A stretch of 64,000 nucleotides of DNA from Daucus carota subsp. sativus (GCF_001625215.2 NC_030386.2:17578545-17642544), one strand, 5' to 3'. Positions 48,001-60,516 are shown, numbered from the stretch's first letter. Notes: a model not told the origin generated them from the sequence alone. A program made the numbers and translations.

Positions 48001-48793
48001 TGCATAAATTTACACCCAAAAAACTGTAATTATCTGCTCCACAATTACATAAATATATACAATAACCCTAATCATTCAACATTTATGCATTCATTCATAC
48101 TAAACCCTAATCAAACAACACAAATAAATCAATCAGCACAGGAGTCCAATCAATTGACACAAAAGCCCTAATTAAACAACAAACAAATCAACCCACACAA
48201 AAGCCCTAATCAAACAGAAAACAAATCAACCCACACAAAAACAGTCATTACCATACCTGCTTATACTTCTTCAACCTCTTCCCATCCGCCGTCTCGATAA
48301 CAAACTCAGTCGAGAAAATATTGGCCAGCTTCGCCCCATACCCATTCCTCCCCCCGGTGGTCTTCTTCTGATCATCATCATAATTACTACTCGTCAACAA
48401 GTGCCCAAAGATCAATTCCGGCACATACACCCCCTCCTCCTTATGTATCTCCACCGGGACGCCATCGCCGTTATTATACACACTAATTAAAGTGTTGTCC
48501 ACGTCAATAACGACCTTGACAGTGTCCATTTTGGGGTCTCGCTGCTTATTATCCGCCGCGTTGACGAGAATCTCGTCGAAGATCTTGTAGAGGCCGGGGA
48601 CGTAGGAGACGCTGCGCGAGACCATCTCGCTGTCTTCGTAGACCCAGAGAGAGGAGGTGTGTTTCTCGATGGAGCCGATGTATGTGTCGGGCCGGAGGAG
48701 GATGTGCTCGAGCTGCGTTTTCTTCTGGTAGGTTTCTTCGATTGATTTCGCGGTGTTGGAGATGTTGTTCGTCTGGAGCGGCCGGTTCGCCAT
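42056..48793 (-). CDS. TOP2: DNA topoisomerase II, 19 exons, 1,485 residues
   Basis: Nuclear type IIA topoisomerase that passes one duplex through another with ATP, for replication and chromosome segregation. Exons in reading order: 48257-48793, 47220-47512, 47078-47144, 46722-46992, 46426-46625, 46135-46344, 45886-45999, 45640-45762, 45390-45554, 44968-45309, 44754-44887, 44300-44654, 44036-44222, 43898-43947, 43367-43792, 43106-43289, 42957-43024, 42763-42871, 42056-42678; 4,458 nt in frame. The ATPase domain has NAADN, NNGDGVPV and GGRNGYGAKL. The TOPRIM domain has EGDSAKSLA (E448) and DHDGSH (D527, D529). The catalytic arginine-tyrosine is in ASARYIYT at R783-Y784. The C-terminus is a low-complexity charged tail ending in acidic DDDDFEDED, as in other eukaryotic TOP2. 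Introns 10 and 14 use GC donors (CAG/GCAAG). Length is close to the plant norm. Confidence 0.96.
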
Positions 48794-48997
48794 GGCGTAA
48801 GTGTGTGTTTCGGCGGAGTGTGTGTGTGTGTGTGTGAGACAGTGTGTGTGAGATTTTGGGGAAGTTGAGTGTTTGATATAAAGATGAAATGAAAGGGGGC
48901 TTAACGTTTGGGGGATTTGAATTCGAATTTTCAGGTTGGGCGGGATTTTTGGGAGTGGGCTTGGGTTTGGGATTTTCAGGTGGGGTTAGGAACTTAG

Positions 48998-49376
48998 AGC
49001 AAGTCCAATAGGTGTGCTAACTGCTAAATCAAGTCTTAAATTCAAAAATAGGGAATATGGGATAAAATTGCACTCCAACACTATGCTAGTGATGTGCTAA
49101 ATCACTAGCACAAGCCTCCCCTTCCCTATTTTTAGAATATGCTAGCCACTTCTAAACTATTTTTATCATTAAAATATTCATTCCCTCTCTCCTCCACATC
49201 ATTTCCCTCTCTTTTTTTCCCTCTTTCCTCCACTATTTAATATTATTATAATAATAAGGAATGGATATAGGGAGTACTATTGGAGCTCATGTGCTAAATC
49301 TTGTGCTAAATCACTAACACATATTATTTTATAATATTTTTAGGGAACCTCTTAGCATAGTGTTGGACTTGCTCCT
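48998..49376. mobile_element. MITE upstream of TOP2
   Basis: Left end GAGCAAGTCCAATAGG is inverted at the right as TTGGACTTGCTCC. Internal arms continue (GTGCTAAATCACTAGCAC and GTGCTAAATCACTAACAC-like text). It starts about 200 bp upstream of the TOP2 start codon, so it lies in or near the promoter. The superfamily is not certain; a PIF/Harbinger-like 3-bp duplication is possible but not clear. Confidence 0.7.
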
Positions 49377-49604
49377 AGGCGTAGTTTCGATTTGTTTCTT
49401 TAGATTTTGTAGATTGGTGAATCTCGTAACCAACGAGGGACAGATTTTGTGAGTAATGATGGGGATATATAACATCGACTTGATGATAAAACCCTTAGAA
49501 TAAAAAAAATTGGTAAACTAGATCAGGGAGTAAATATAAAAATTTTGTGTTGGGTTTTAGTTTTAAAATGTTTGTTCTTTTATTCAGAATAATAGTGAAT
49601 AAAG

Positions 49605-50840
49605 CCGCGCTTCGCGGCGGCGTTATGGGTTTTTTATAAATTTTGATACGAATTAATATTATAATTGCATAAAAATTATTTTGAGTCATGTTCCCATTAA
49701 ACATATCGTTAATAAAAAATAATTATAATTAATATAAAATTTATTTAAGTGACTCTCTTGTCAAACACAATACTAATAAAAAAATTGTTTGACCCGCCCT
49801 CCTATCAAAGATAATATTAATCAATAATTATTATAATTATGATAAAATTAAATATAATAATATAGATAAAAAATTAGTTTGAGCCGCTCTCTTATCAAAC
49901 ACAATACTAATAACAAAAGATTATAATATTGATATTAATTTGAGTCGCCCTACCGTCAAACACAATACAAATAAAACATTGGTATAATTTTGATAAAGTT
50001 AAAACTTGGATAAAAATTATTTTAATTTGATTATAATTAGATAAAAATTATTTTAAGTCGTGGTCCCGTTTTAATAAAAAAAATACATTATAACTAAGAA
50101 AAAAAAATTGTTCTAATTAACCGCTTTCCCGTCAAATATAATACTAATAGAAAATTTATTATTATTTAGATAAAAATTAATTTGGGCCGCCCTCCCCTCA
50201 AACACAATATTAATTAAGAATCTTTTTTTATAAATTTTGATACGATTTAATATTATAATTGCATAAAAGTTATTTTGAGTCATGTTCCCGTTAAACATAT
50301 CTTTAATATAAAATATTATACTTAATATAAAATTTATTTAAGTGGCCCTTGTGTCAAACACAATACTAATAAAAAAATTGTTTGACCCGCCCTCCCATCA
50401 AAGACAATATTAATCAATAATTATTATAATTATGATAAAATTAAATATAACAATATAGATAAAAATTAGTTTGATGAGCTGCTCTCTTGTCAACCACAAT
50501 ACTAATAACAAAATATTATAATATTGATATTAGTTTGAGTCGCCCTACCGTCAAACACAATACTAATAAAAATTATGATAATTATGGTAAAGTTAAAAAT
50601 TATAATTGGATAAAAATTATTTTAAGCTGTGGTCCCGTTTTAATAAAAAAATATATATATTATAACTTAGATAAAAAAAAATAAAAATTAGCCGTTTTCC
50701 CGTCAAACATAATACTAATAGAAAATTCATTGTTATTTAGATAAAAATTAATTTGGGCCGCTCTCTCTTCAAACACAATACTAATCAAGAATCATTTACA
50801 TTATAATAAAATTATAACTATAATTGGATAAATATACCCA
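49605..50840. repeat. Tandem pair of ~594-bp units built from GTCAAACACAATACTAAT sub-repeats
   Basis: Matching landmarks are offset by 594 bases (ATAAATTTTGATACG at 49636 and 50230; CATGTTCCC at 49687 and 50281). Each unit is itself made of diverged sub-repeats of 60-110 bp. Each carries a GC-richer core, such as GACCCGCCCTCC or GAGTCGCCCTACCGTCAAAC, followed by ACAATACTAATAA. The left edge carries a GC-rich palindrome, GCCGCGCTTCGCGGCGGC, near 49604. This could be the terminal hairpin of a Helitron-like element read on the minus strand, but no CTRR terminus follows it. No protein is coded. Confidence 0.75.
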
Positions 50841-51272
50841 ATTTCATAGATTTTAGCTATTATTTTTTCGTTAAGTTTTCTATTTCTTAATTGTTTAGAA
50901 TTATCTCTCTTTTATTTTAAGATTCCTTTTTCTTTTAACTACTTAAAATTTCATAGTTGGTACCTTATATTGTTTAGAATTGTATTACCCTTATGATTTT
51001 TAAATAAGAAAAAGAATTGAATTACTTTTAGAACCCAATAAGAAAAGAATTGTACTACTTTTTTTAGAATTCTTAAACATGATTTTTTAAATTATAATTA
51101 TATTATTTATTAGAACCCAATAAGAAAAGAATTGTACTACCTTTAGAATTATTAAACATGATTTTTTGAATTATAATTATATTTTTTTTATCTGAAATTT
51201 AAGAAAAATCAGAAGACTGAATCGAAAAATTGTAGAGACGCCTATTAAATAAATAAAATCATACTCCTTTTA

Positions 51273-52232
51273 TGATTCTTGAATAAGAAAAACGCTGAGT
51301 TAATAAATTTTATAATTCGAACATATCATGTTCTCTACTTTATTATTTGTGTCTACTATTTAGTCTCTTAAACACAGTTGTGATTATGGACCTAGTATTA
51401 GATTATTCTTCTATATATCTTATCGAAAATAAAATTTTATAATATAAAATTCAACTACATCTTCTATGTATCTTATCAAAAATAAGAATTGTACGTATTA
51501 CCTTACAAATCTTAAATATAAATTATATATTATCTATTATTGTTAGTTTGAATAAATATAATCCTATTTGTTTAGGATTACTAAATAAGAGAAAAGAATT
51601 GTGTCATCTTTAGAATTCAATAAGAAAAGAATTGTATTACTTTTATAATTCTTGAATTTGATTTTCCGAATTATAATTATGATTTCTATCCCAAATTTAA
51701 GTTATAGAATAACAAACCATTAATTTGATTGACAGGATCAAGATATTCATCATGATTCTTGAATAAGAAAAACGCTGAGTTAATAAATTTTATAATTCGA
51801 ACATATCGTGTTCACTAATTTATTATTTGTGTCTGCTATTTAGTCTCTTAAACACAGTTGTGATTATGGACCTAGTATTAGATTATTCTTCTATATATCT
51901 TATCGAAAATAAAATTTTATAATATAAAATTCAACTACATCTTCTATATATCTTATCGAAAATAAGAATTGTACATATTACCTTACAAATCTTAAATATA
52001 AATTATATTTTATATATTATTGTTAGTTTGAATAATATAATCCTATTTGTTTAAGATTACTAAATAAGAAAAGAATTGTGTCATCTTTAAAATTTAATAA
52101 GAAAAGAATTGTATTATTTTTATAATTCATGAACTTGATGTTCTGAATTATAATTATGATTTCTATCCCAGATTTAAGTTATAGAATAACAAACCATTAA
52201 TTTGATTGACAGGATCAAGATATTCATCCAGA
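51273..52232. repeat. Tandem pair of 480-bp units that carry the end of a dioxygenase exon
   Basis: Two units, 51273-51752 and 51753-52232, begin GATTCTTGAATAAGAAAAAC and are highly similar throughout. Both finish with CCATTAATTTGATTGACAGG and ATCAAGATATTCATC, the last bases (minus strand) of the dioxygenase exon at 52195-52391. The unit therefore spans intron-like DNA plus the exon's 3' end. A shorter related stretch flanks the pair, with AGAAGACTGAATCG at about 51210 and again at about 52740, so the whole block 51.0-52.8 kb shares one origin. Confidence 0.85.
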
Positions 52233-52391
52233 ATTGGAGTATATCCGCGATGTTTCTCATTCTTTATAACCTTCATCTTCTCCTCAATCGGGAGGTCGAA
52301 AAACTTCTTGCTTTGTGCAAAAACCTCATCCATAAATTCTTGGCTGATTCCATGATTGATAACATAAAAGAAATCCACAATCCAAGCAAGC
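52195..52391 (-). pseudogene. Isolated, frameshifted exon of a 2-oxoglutarate/Fe(II)-dependent dioxygenase
   Basis: The minus strand encodes FYVINHGISQEFMDEVFAQS and then KKFFDLPIEEKMKVIKNEKH and RGYTPILDEYLDPVNQING. This is the N-terminal conserved region of plant 2-oxoglutarate-dependent dioxygenases of the type seen in Arabidopsis At1g35190. One extra T in the GGATTTC run separates this from the preceding ACLDCG in another frame. A splice donor (AATG/GTTTG) is still recognisable at the end. No other exon of the gene, and no HxD...H iron site, is found nearby. It looks like a captured or stranded exon inside repeats. Confidence 0.85.
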
Positions 52392-52399
52392 CTAGTAAC

Positions 52400-54700
52400 C
52401 AAGAATCAATCAATAATTTGTGTGATCACTCCAATCTCTTTAAAGTTGATATAATAATTTGGAGCACTATTTGATGATAATTGCTGGCAATGGAGACTAC
52501 GATCTGGCAATGAAAATAAGAATTGTACTCCAAATTTTATAACTTTTGGAAATAAAAATGGTATTTTTTTAATAATTCATATATTAATATACAATTAACA
52601 ATAAGAATTGTATTACCTTATGATTTCTAAATAAGAAAAAGAATTGTATTACAATAAAAAAAAAGTGTATTACCTTTGGAATTCTTAAACATGAATTTTC
52701 GAATTATAATTATATATCTATCCGAAATTTAAGAAAAATCAGAAGACTGAATCGAACAATTCTAGAGAGGCCCGCATCCTCCTTTATATATATATATATT
52801 GATAATAGAATATATGATATGATCTGATATATTAAGATTTTTAACGAGTGCTAGTCGAGTGTTTTAATTTTCAATAAAAAATAAAGATATAAAGGTAATT
52901 AGTCTGCTCCGATTTTTTTAATTTTAGTTTATTTATTTTTTCAAAAATTTTACACTTAATATTAATTTATTTTAATATTCTTGATAAAAATATATGTTAA
53001 GTATTTGTAAACTTGATATTTTTCATTTAATTTCTATTCAAATTTCTTTGATCGTACTTCGGTTGTGCAGAAGTAACGTAACAATTTGATAATGCTTTTC
53101 TACCCATTTTTTCTAATAATAGGGCAACTCTTTCGTTAAAAACATAAATCGTATATGAGGATTTCCAACAAAACTGAATAAGAAGACGTAAAAAGGTTTT
53201 GACAATATAAAAAACATTATATATGAGCTATATTATGTGCAATCTTATTTGCTTGTCTTTTAACGACGAACATTAGGGAGAACCCTTGCGACATGACTCA
53301 ATGACATGCACAATCTCAAACTGATGATCAGAAATGCATTGAATGACCTTAATCGAGGGGCAAACTGTTAGTCTCGATTTCCACTCGTTGATGATTCGCG
53401 GACAACCGTCACTACAAACATACTCAATTTTCACTCGTCGGGGATTCAGGGACAACAGTCATCACTAACCTTCAAAAATTACAGAAATTTTAATTTTAAG
53501 CACACTATCAAGCTCTCTGGCAAAAAACAATGATCTTCTTATGTTAATCATTTAACTGATTTCAAATCTAAACTCAACTTACATTCCTACTCTCCCTCAC
53601 AACATAAAAGTTACAAACACATCCAACTTTCCTGTCATCACTTGAACTACATAAACAGACCCTCCCATCACAAAAAAAAAAAAACAAAAAAAAAACACCC
53701 ACATTAATTCTCAAGAACAAACCTATCTCCCTTGTCACCTTTTCACCTTTTCTCAAATCCCAATCCCTTACACAATCATCCATCCCTTCTATTTTATCCT
53801 ACTGGCTTAGCATATGAACCTCTTATGCAACTTCATTCACAAATTTTAGACATGTGTGATCCATTTTCATTACGAGGATAATTACCATAATGATAATGCT
53901 TATAATTAAATAGATTTTTAAAATATCTTTAACTGAAAAAGTTATTCAAATTATTTTTAAAATAATTAATTGATTAAATCCAAATCGATCATTTGAAACA
54001 AACACCAATATTACACATGTGATGTGTGAGATCAAATTCTAATTTCGCCAATACTTTTATTTTCAGTCCTAACCCCTATCTTTCAAAAAACACAAATAAC
54101 ATCATAATATCGGATTTTCAATTAACAGTCAGCCGCTAGCGAATCGATTTTTTTTTTTTTTGATTAGTTGATTATGATAGTTGTTTTAATCAACGGATTA
54201 AACTAATTATTTTTTATAAAATTGTTTGATAAATAATGATTTTTTTGTTCTTTACATCTTAAATATAAGAACTCAGATTGAAAATACTCGATAATTTTTT
54301 AAAAATTAATTCTTTATGAAACACTAAATTAGATTCTCTGGATAAAAATGTAATACAATCCAAACTCATAACTTCTTCTCAAAAAAGTTCCGAACATCGA
54401 CTTGATAAAAACATAAACACATGTGGACCGGGTGGCTGGGGTATGGGGACCCAAACAGATGCCCATGAGCTCACGTGCACGCAATATACAAGCACACCTA
54501 CTACACACACTCAACTACTCAAGTCCAAACCTATTTTGTCTTGTACTCCTCCCGCCTCATGCTTTTGTAGTAATCCTAGATCATTCATATAATCATATCA
54601 CGTAGTATTTCCCATTTCTATATTCTTCCGTCTGCTTCTCTATTCACTATATTAATTCATAGTATTTACCTCATCTTGCAAGCCGCTACTTTCTCTTACA
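52400..54700. other. AT-rich spacer upstream of SMT1
   Basis: About 2.3 kb without a supportable gene. It includes a degenerate dimer at about 53365-53465 (TTTCCACTCGTTGATGATTC, then TTTTCACTCGTCGGGGATTC, each followed by GGACAAC). The rightmost few hundred bases, with pyrimidine-rich text around 54640-54700, are likely SMT1 promoter and leader. Confidence 0.5.
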
Positions 54701-54840
54701 TTCTGTAAGCAATCTTTGAGGTTCTTTGTAATTTCTTGATTTTTTTGATGACCCTTTTCGATATATGATTGTTTTCCTGTGATTATTGTAATTTTAATTA
54801 TCTTGATGTGAATTATTATTGTTTTTTAGAAGTGGTGGAG

Positions 54841-57800
54841 ATGTCGAAAGGTGGTGCATTGGATCTAGCTTCTGGGTTGGGTGGGAAGATTCAGAAAGAT
54901 GATGTTCTGGAGGCTGTTGACAAGTATATTTTATTTATTCATATGTTTGTTTGTAATTGATTGATCTTGATTATGTATTAGGCCTATTACTCCATTGAGT
55001 CGAAAAAGTCGAAAATTGTTGTAATATAATTGGTCTCTTTGTGTGTGCATTTGCTTGATTTGCTATCACTTTTTTGTAATGAGTTTTTGTTTTCTGTTAG
55101 GCCAATCACACTGTGGACTAGAAATTTCGATGTGGTTGGGATAAGTAATGAGTTATTAGTTGAAATTAGATTGAGGCTCGGCTTGGGATTACGTATGTTT
55201 GATCAATGAGAGATGAAACTTGGGTGATTTGTGGATGTTACTTATAATGATAAGTATTAGTTGTTGTGGGTTGGTATTTAAAAGTTGTTGTGCATTTTTT
55301 GGGAACGAATGCTTGATTGAAATTTTGTGTTGTCCTCCTGGCAAAGCGTAAATGGACCTTTGTTTCATCATCATGTCATAGAGTAGATAATGGAGCTTTG
55401 TTGTAACTCCATGCTGCTTGTGTGCAATGAAATTGTTTTTGTTTGCTAATTTGAAATTGTATGGGCCAAAAGGAAGGGTGGCTTCTTAAGCTCCCCTTCC
55501 TCTTGATGCATGCTGCAAAGAGAATGATTCCTTTATATGAATCTAATACGGAAAAGCCTCCAGATCCCTTTCGATGAATGAAGGAAAGGGCTTATGATCC
55601 CTTGCCCTGGAGGCCCACACCTGTAGAATAGATCGTTCAACACCAGCATCACAGACCCATTTTTGGCCTATTGGTCCTAGAATCATAGGTGACCAAACAG
55701 CCACCCCCTAGTTACTAGACCGACCTGCTTTAATCATTCATAAACACCTACTCAAAATATGGCAAACAAATAAGGCAGCTCTATGTTCAAATCAAATTCC
55801 CCTTGCCACTACAGATTGTACTGTTTTTCACAAAAGTATGAAAAGTAATTCTTGACAGATTAATTTGCAGCAAATTAAACCATCATGAAGGAGCAAATTA
55901 TGGTGATTTTCTTTTAGGAAATTCAAATTGTTCCTTGTGTTTTTGTAGTTCTACGACCTTGATTTGATAGTTTACCCTTCTAGTGTAGGCCTTTGTATAT
56001 TGCAAATCATTCAGAGTATCCTATATATCATAACGTGTCTCACAAAATCGAAATCATGTCTAGAATTTCATTGTGGTGCTGTTTTCTTGTTGGCCTTGCA
56101 TTATTTTTCTCTTCCATTTTTTTCCCTTGATTATGGCTTACTTATAATAATCATTTCAATAATTCAGGTATGAGAAGTATCATGTTGCTTTCGGAGGTGA
56201 AGAAGAAGCGAGAAAAGAAAACTACACTGACATGGTAAATGCTTTCCCTACAAATATATTAATTTATATTTCTATTATACTACTCTCTACCATTTTTATG
56301 TATAGAAGTACCTATATATATTTGTGTATATGTAATTTCAATAATGCATATTTGACTTGGTCATTTAAGTTTGAGTTCAACTTTTTAACTCACTAGCAAC
56401 GTTCCCTAACTGATTCTTTGAAAATACATCTTGAGCTGCCCACTTTTTCCAACTATAAAATAACCCTATAATGTGCTATATCTCGGTCACTTGTTCATAT
56501 AAATTCTTATAAAACTTATATGCACTACAGGTCAATAAGTATTACGATCTTGTCACGAGCTTCTATGAATATGGCTGGGGAGAATCATTTCATTTTGCCC
56601 CTAGGTGAGTGTCATTCTCTCATGTTTACTCTACAGTTCCTAAAGTAACATTCAGCTGTGCATGCTGATGTGTATGAGAGTGTGAGTCATCCTATATTCA
56701 GCTCCATAAACTTACAAATGATTAACGAATTCACAGATGGAAAACGGAATCTCTTCGAGAAAGCATTAAGCGGCATGAACATTTCCTTGCTTTACAGCTG
56801 GGCGTTAAACCTGGGCAAAAGGTATTAACTTACAAATGATTTACTTTTTCATAGAGATGTCAAGTGTAATAGTCTGAGATATTCTGTACACATACTGAAT
56901 CACATCTCGTAATCAAACATCAATTATTTGTTTCTCGCTAGACCATCCTTTGTCCAATAAGAATTGTTGCTTATTTATTTTTAGTGCATAAGCTGGCTGT
57001 CTTCTGCAGGTTCTGGATGTAGGCTGCGGAATTGGTGGACCACTAAGAGAAATAGCTCGGTTCAGGTTGGTGGTGGTTCCGATTTTAATATATTTTTATT
57101 TAATATTAATTGCTAAGTTTAAGCTCCCTTTGCCTGTTTATAGAGCTTAATACTTTTGCTCCATATTTTAGTTAGAAGTTTAAGGTGTTGCTGAGAACAA
57201 GTTATGAAGTACTCGCTTGGGGATTTAACTTCTCCCCTTTTTATATAATTGCCAATATTTGAATGTTTCTAATATCTATCAATATACTTTCACATGAATT
57301 GATAGTCAAGTATATATGTATCTCTGATCTGTTACGTGATGCTTGGCAGCTCCACTTCAGTTACAGGGCTGAACAACAATGAATATCAGATAACAAGGGG
57401 AAAGGTAATGTTATCAGTACCATAGTTTGAACATCTGATACATCAAATCTCGGTATATCTAGAAGACGGTGAATCATTTCTTTTTTATTCCTGTCAATCT
57501 GCAGAAATTAAACCGCATGGCAGAAGTAGACCAGACCTGTGATTTTGTTAAGGTTAGTGGTTTGTATGGTTTTTAATTGATTCTATGTTTTATTCTTCAT
57601 TCATTGAACTTATATTTGATGCAATGCAGGGAGATTTTATGAAAATGCCATTTCCAGATAACAATTTTGATGCAGTCTATGCAATTGAGGCTACCTGTCA
57701 TGCCCCTGATGCGGTAATTAAAATTAGAAGATCTGAGTAGGAATTATTGTTTAGTTTGTGTTCTCTATTAACTAGAATATTGTCTGGGAGAGTTGTAATT

Positions 57801-59042
57801 TCTCCTTATATTTTCTTACGACTTACCTTGTATATCTGACCTGAAGCTTGGATGCTACAAAGAAATTTATAGAGTATTGAAGCCTGGTCAATGTTTCGCT
57901 GCATATGAGTGGTGCATGACTGATTCCTTTGATCCCAATAACAAAGAACACCAAAGAATCAAGGTTCAAGCAAAGCTATATAAAGCCTTTGTATATTTTT
58001 TAATTATGTCTATTCTAAACATTTATTGATGGTAAATCTCCAATAACAGGCTGAAATTGAGCTTGGTGATGGCCTTCCTGACATCAGGCTGACTACACAA
58101 TGCATTGAAGCTTTGAAACAAGCAGGTTTCGAAGTGAGTATAAAATGGTCAACTTATTTCCTGTGCATCACATGAGTTGATTATATATGATCTGGTCTAA
58201 AACTTGCTATCCCCCTTTATTAAGGTCATATGGGAAAAAGATCTTGCAATTGGCTCGCCCTTACCTTGGTACTTGCCACTGGATACAACCCATTTTTCCT
58301 TGAGTAGTTTCCGGTTGACAGCACTTGGACGTTTTATAACAAAGAACATGGTAAGATCTCTTTTTGTGCTACTACTTTATCTTTCCTTATCACTGAAGTA
58401 ACACACGAAGGAATTCCTTTTAAGGGTTGGATATCAACTTTTTTGGCTCAATCAGAGTAGATGATTGTCTTTCATGTTCTCTGGTTCGAATTATCTTCAG
58501 AACAATGTTTAGCGCTTTGCTTTCTGTCTTGGTAGGTTGTGGCCCTTGAATATGTGGGACTTGCCCCAAAAGGAAGCCAAAGAGTTCAAGCTTTCTTGGA
58601 GAAAGCTGCGGAGGGGCTTGTTGCTGGCGGAAAGTGAGAACTAATACTACTTCAGTATATATTATATAAATTACTTAATAACATCTGCTAGAAAAAGCTC
58701 TTCAACTAACTGTCCAGTTTACAATTTACATTGTTCAACAACTCACAGAGAAAATAAAATGAATTTACTGGGGTTAAACTACCAAAAAATATAAAAGAAA
58801 AACATTGTAGCTGGAAACAAAAGCACATATATTTTTTATTTTATCATCAAGAAAAGTGCTTAATCCTTTTAGCATATTCCTTCTTTGTAGATCATAAATA
58901 GCTAATCTCTTAAATAATTACAATTATAATGCTTTTTATACAGTAAACTAATGTGTGTCTTGTATTTGCTACCCGCAGGAAAGAGATATTCACGCCATTA
59001 TATTTCTTCTTGGCTCGGAAGCCTCTCTCTGATGGCCAGTAA
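54841..59042 (+). CDS. SMT1: Cycloartenol C-24 sterol methyltransferase, 13 exons, 346 residues
   Basis: S-adenosylmethionine-dependent enzyme that adds the first side-chain methyl group to cycloartenol, the entry step to phytosterols. It is usually associated with the endoplasmic reticulum. Exons: 54841-54923, 56168-56234, 56531-56604, 56737-56821, 57010-57065, 57350-57404, 57505-57552, 57630-57713, 57847-57963, 58050-58133, 58225-58350, 58536-58633, 58979-59042; 1,041 nt, in frame, GT-AG. The sterol-binding aromatic motif [12 protein letters not shown] is at residues 62-73. The SAM motif [11 protein letters not shown] is at 104-114, and [10 protein letters not shown] at about 175-184. [16 protein letters not shown] fits SMT1 rather than SMT2/3, which have a hydrophobic N-terminal extension. 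An acceptor-like TTTTTTAG 10 bases before the ATG suggests a 5' UTR intron with donor near 54705. Length matches SMT1. Confidence 0.96.
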
Positions 59043-59941
59043 CGTGTAAAATAAGTTTATTAACTGTTTAACTTCAAATCCTTATCTTTTGTGATGATTC
59101 AGGGGATAAACTAATTATGAAACTGGTGGACCTGTGGTAGATGATTTTAAGTTGCGAGTTCTGGTTCTTTTCTCTTTAATGAGAAAACCTGTAATTTTCT
59201 AGTACACTTGAAATTTATTTTAGGTAATGTTAGTGTTTTCAGTTTCAAGTTTCTCTGTGGTTTCTTTTCGAGGAGTAAATTGGTTAAACGGATGAAGGCG
59301 CCAGGCGGAAATAAAGTCACACATATCTCCGAAGAGATGACCAAACAATGACTAATCAGGCTAATTTATAATAAGTGGATGCCACCAATTTATAATAAGC
59401 TTAGTTTATAAAGTTTTAGGAGCAGAACTTTGAGTATAGTTAAACATTATAAATAAGGGTGCAGTATCATCAACATAGCATTATCCTGTTTGTGCGTTCA
59501 CTTTCCAGTAGTGTCTATTATTAGCAATCATGCATATCAGTCATACCAGAATCAACATAGTTCAGTTTATGCTGTAATCTTTTTCATCTGCTTTTAGCAC
59601 ACTAATTAAAGAGCATTTAAAAGAGTGTATGCAGGAAGAAGTGATTTTTGGTGTATTGAAGCTGACATTTTCAGTAGGAGATTTCTAAAACAAAATGCGC
59701 TGCAATACTAAATAAAACCATCGGAAAACTGGTCTTTATATGACAAAGGTGTAAATCACAAAACGCAGACTGTCTCCTTAAAACTTCTATAAACTATTAA
59801 ATGTAAAATGTCATAAATTGCACGTTAGCTTCTTACTTGTCTGTTATCTCGACATAGACACTGCTCAGCATTATGCACTGAAAATTCTGTATATGTAGAT
59901 GATCATAGTTCTCTCACAGTCAGGGATGTATGCAGATTATT
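59043..59941. other. Spacer between SMT1 and the ARIADNE fragment
   Basis: About 900 bp, taking in the SMT1 3' UTR. I see no gene, and no clear repeat. Confidence 0.5.
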
Positions 59942-60469
59942 TCATTTTTGTACCTTTCTCCTTTCCCCCCTCTGTTTCGTAAACTTTTTTACTATCTTTC
60001 GGGTTTTTTCTTTTGGTGGACCTCTAATTTCACTTTCATATAGATTGTTCTCCAGTGCTGTAACTAGATTTGCAAAGTAAGTTCTAGTCACCCTTGTAAG
60101 CTCCTCCAGCTTCACTCGAAAACTGTGGAATTGATCTGCAGTAGCATTAACGTCGTTCAGAACCATAAAGAGTTCCTTTTCTGCACAATGATGATGTCTC
60201 TCTAATCCTGCCTCAGCTTCACCTTGCAAGTACTCAAACAATGCTGTCTTTGCAGGTTCATCCTCGGGAATAAAATACCCATACACATAGCTCCATTTCA
60301 ACGTGCGCCTACATTTAACAATCTGTTGCCAGGCTTCTATAACAAATTTGAACTCTAGCTTGGTCACTGCAAACTTTTCACACAGACCACGAATATTCTT
60401 CCTCTGCATTTTCTGCAGATCAGATTGTGCTTTCATTCTTGACTTCTGATTAGCATCCCACCTTTCAAA
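59942..60469 (-). pseudogene. 5'-truncated, intronless ARIADNE-type E3 ubiquitin ligase fragment (Ariadne domain only)
   Basis: An uninterrupted minus-strand frame of about 176 codons from 60469 encodes FERWDANQKSRMKAQSDLQ and continues to LKWSYVYGYFIPEDEPAKTA, FEYLQGEAEAGLERHHHCAE and YFANLVTALENNLYESE. This is the C-terminal Ariadne domain of plant ARI7/ARI8-like RBR ligases. The RING1-IBR-RING2 catalytic part is absent, and coding similarity stops abruptly at the hairpin 60471-60516. The first ATG, at 60436, would give 164 residues. Plant ARI genes have introns across this region, so a spliced, reverse-transcribed and 5'-truncated origin is likely. However, no poly(A) tract is seen at the 3' end. 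The frame is open to its stop, so an expressed short protein cannot be excluded. Confidence 0.75.
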
Positions 60470-60470
60470 C

Positions 60471-60516
60471 TATATTGTTGTATATAGTTTAAAAATAAAC
60501 TATATACAACAATATA
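60471..60516. repeat. Perfect 21-bp inverted repeat with 4-base loop
   Basis: The left arm TATATTGTTGTATATAGTTT plus A (60471-60491) is exactly complementary to 60496-60516, separated by AAAA. It directly abuts the truncated end of the ARIADNE fragment. A perfect palindrome of this length is unlikely by chance even in AT-rich DNA. It may be a relic transposon end or a small MITE. Confidence 0.9.

Noticed and set aside
54769..54960. Upstream in-frame ATG for SMT1 at 54769
   Set aside because: The extension reads through an apparent 5' intron ending in TTTTTTAG just before the usual SMT1 start [12 protein letters not shown]; the family start at 54841 fits better.
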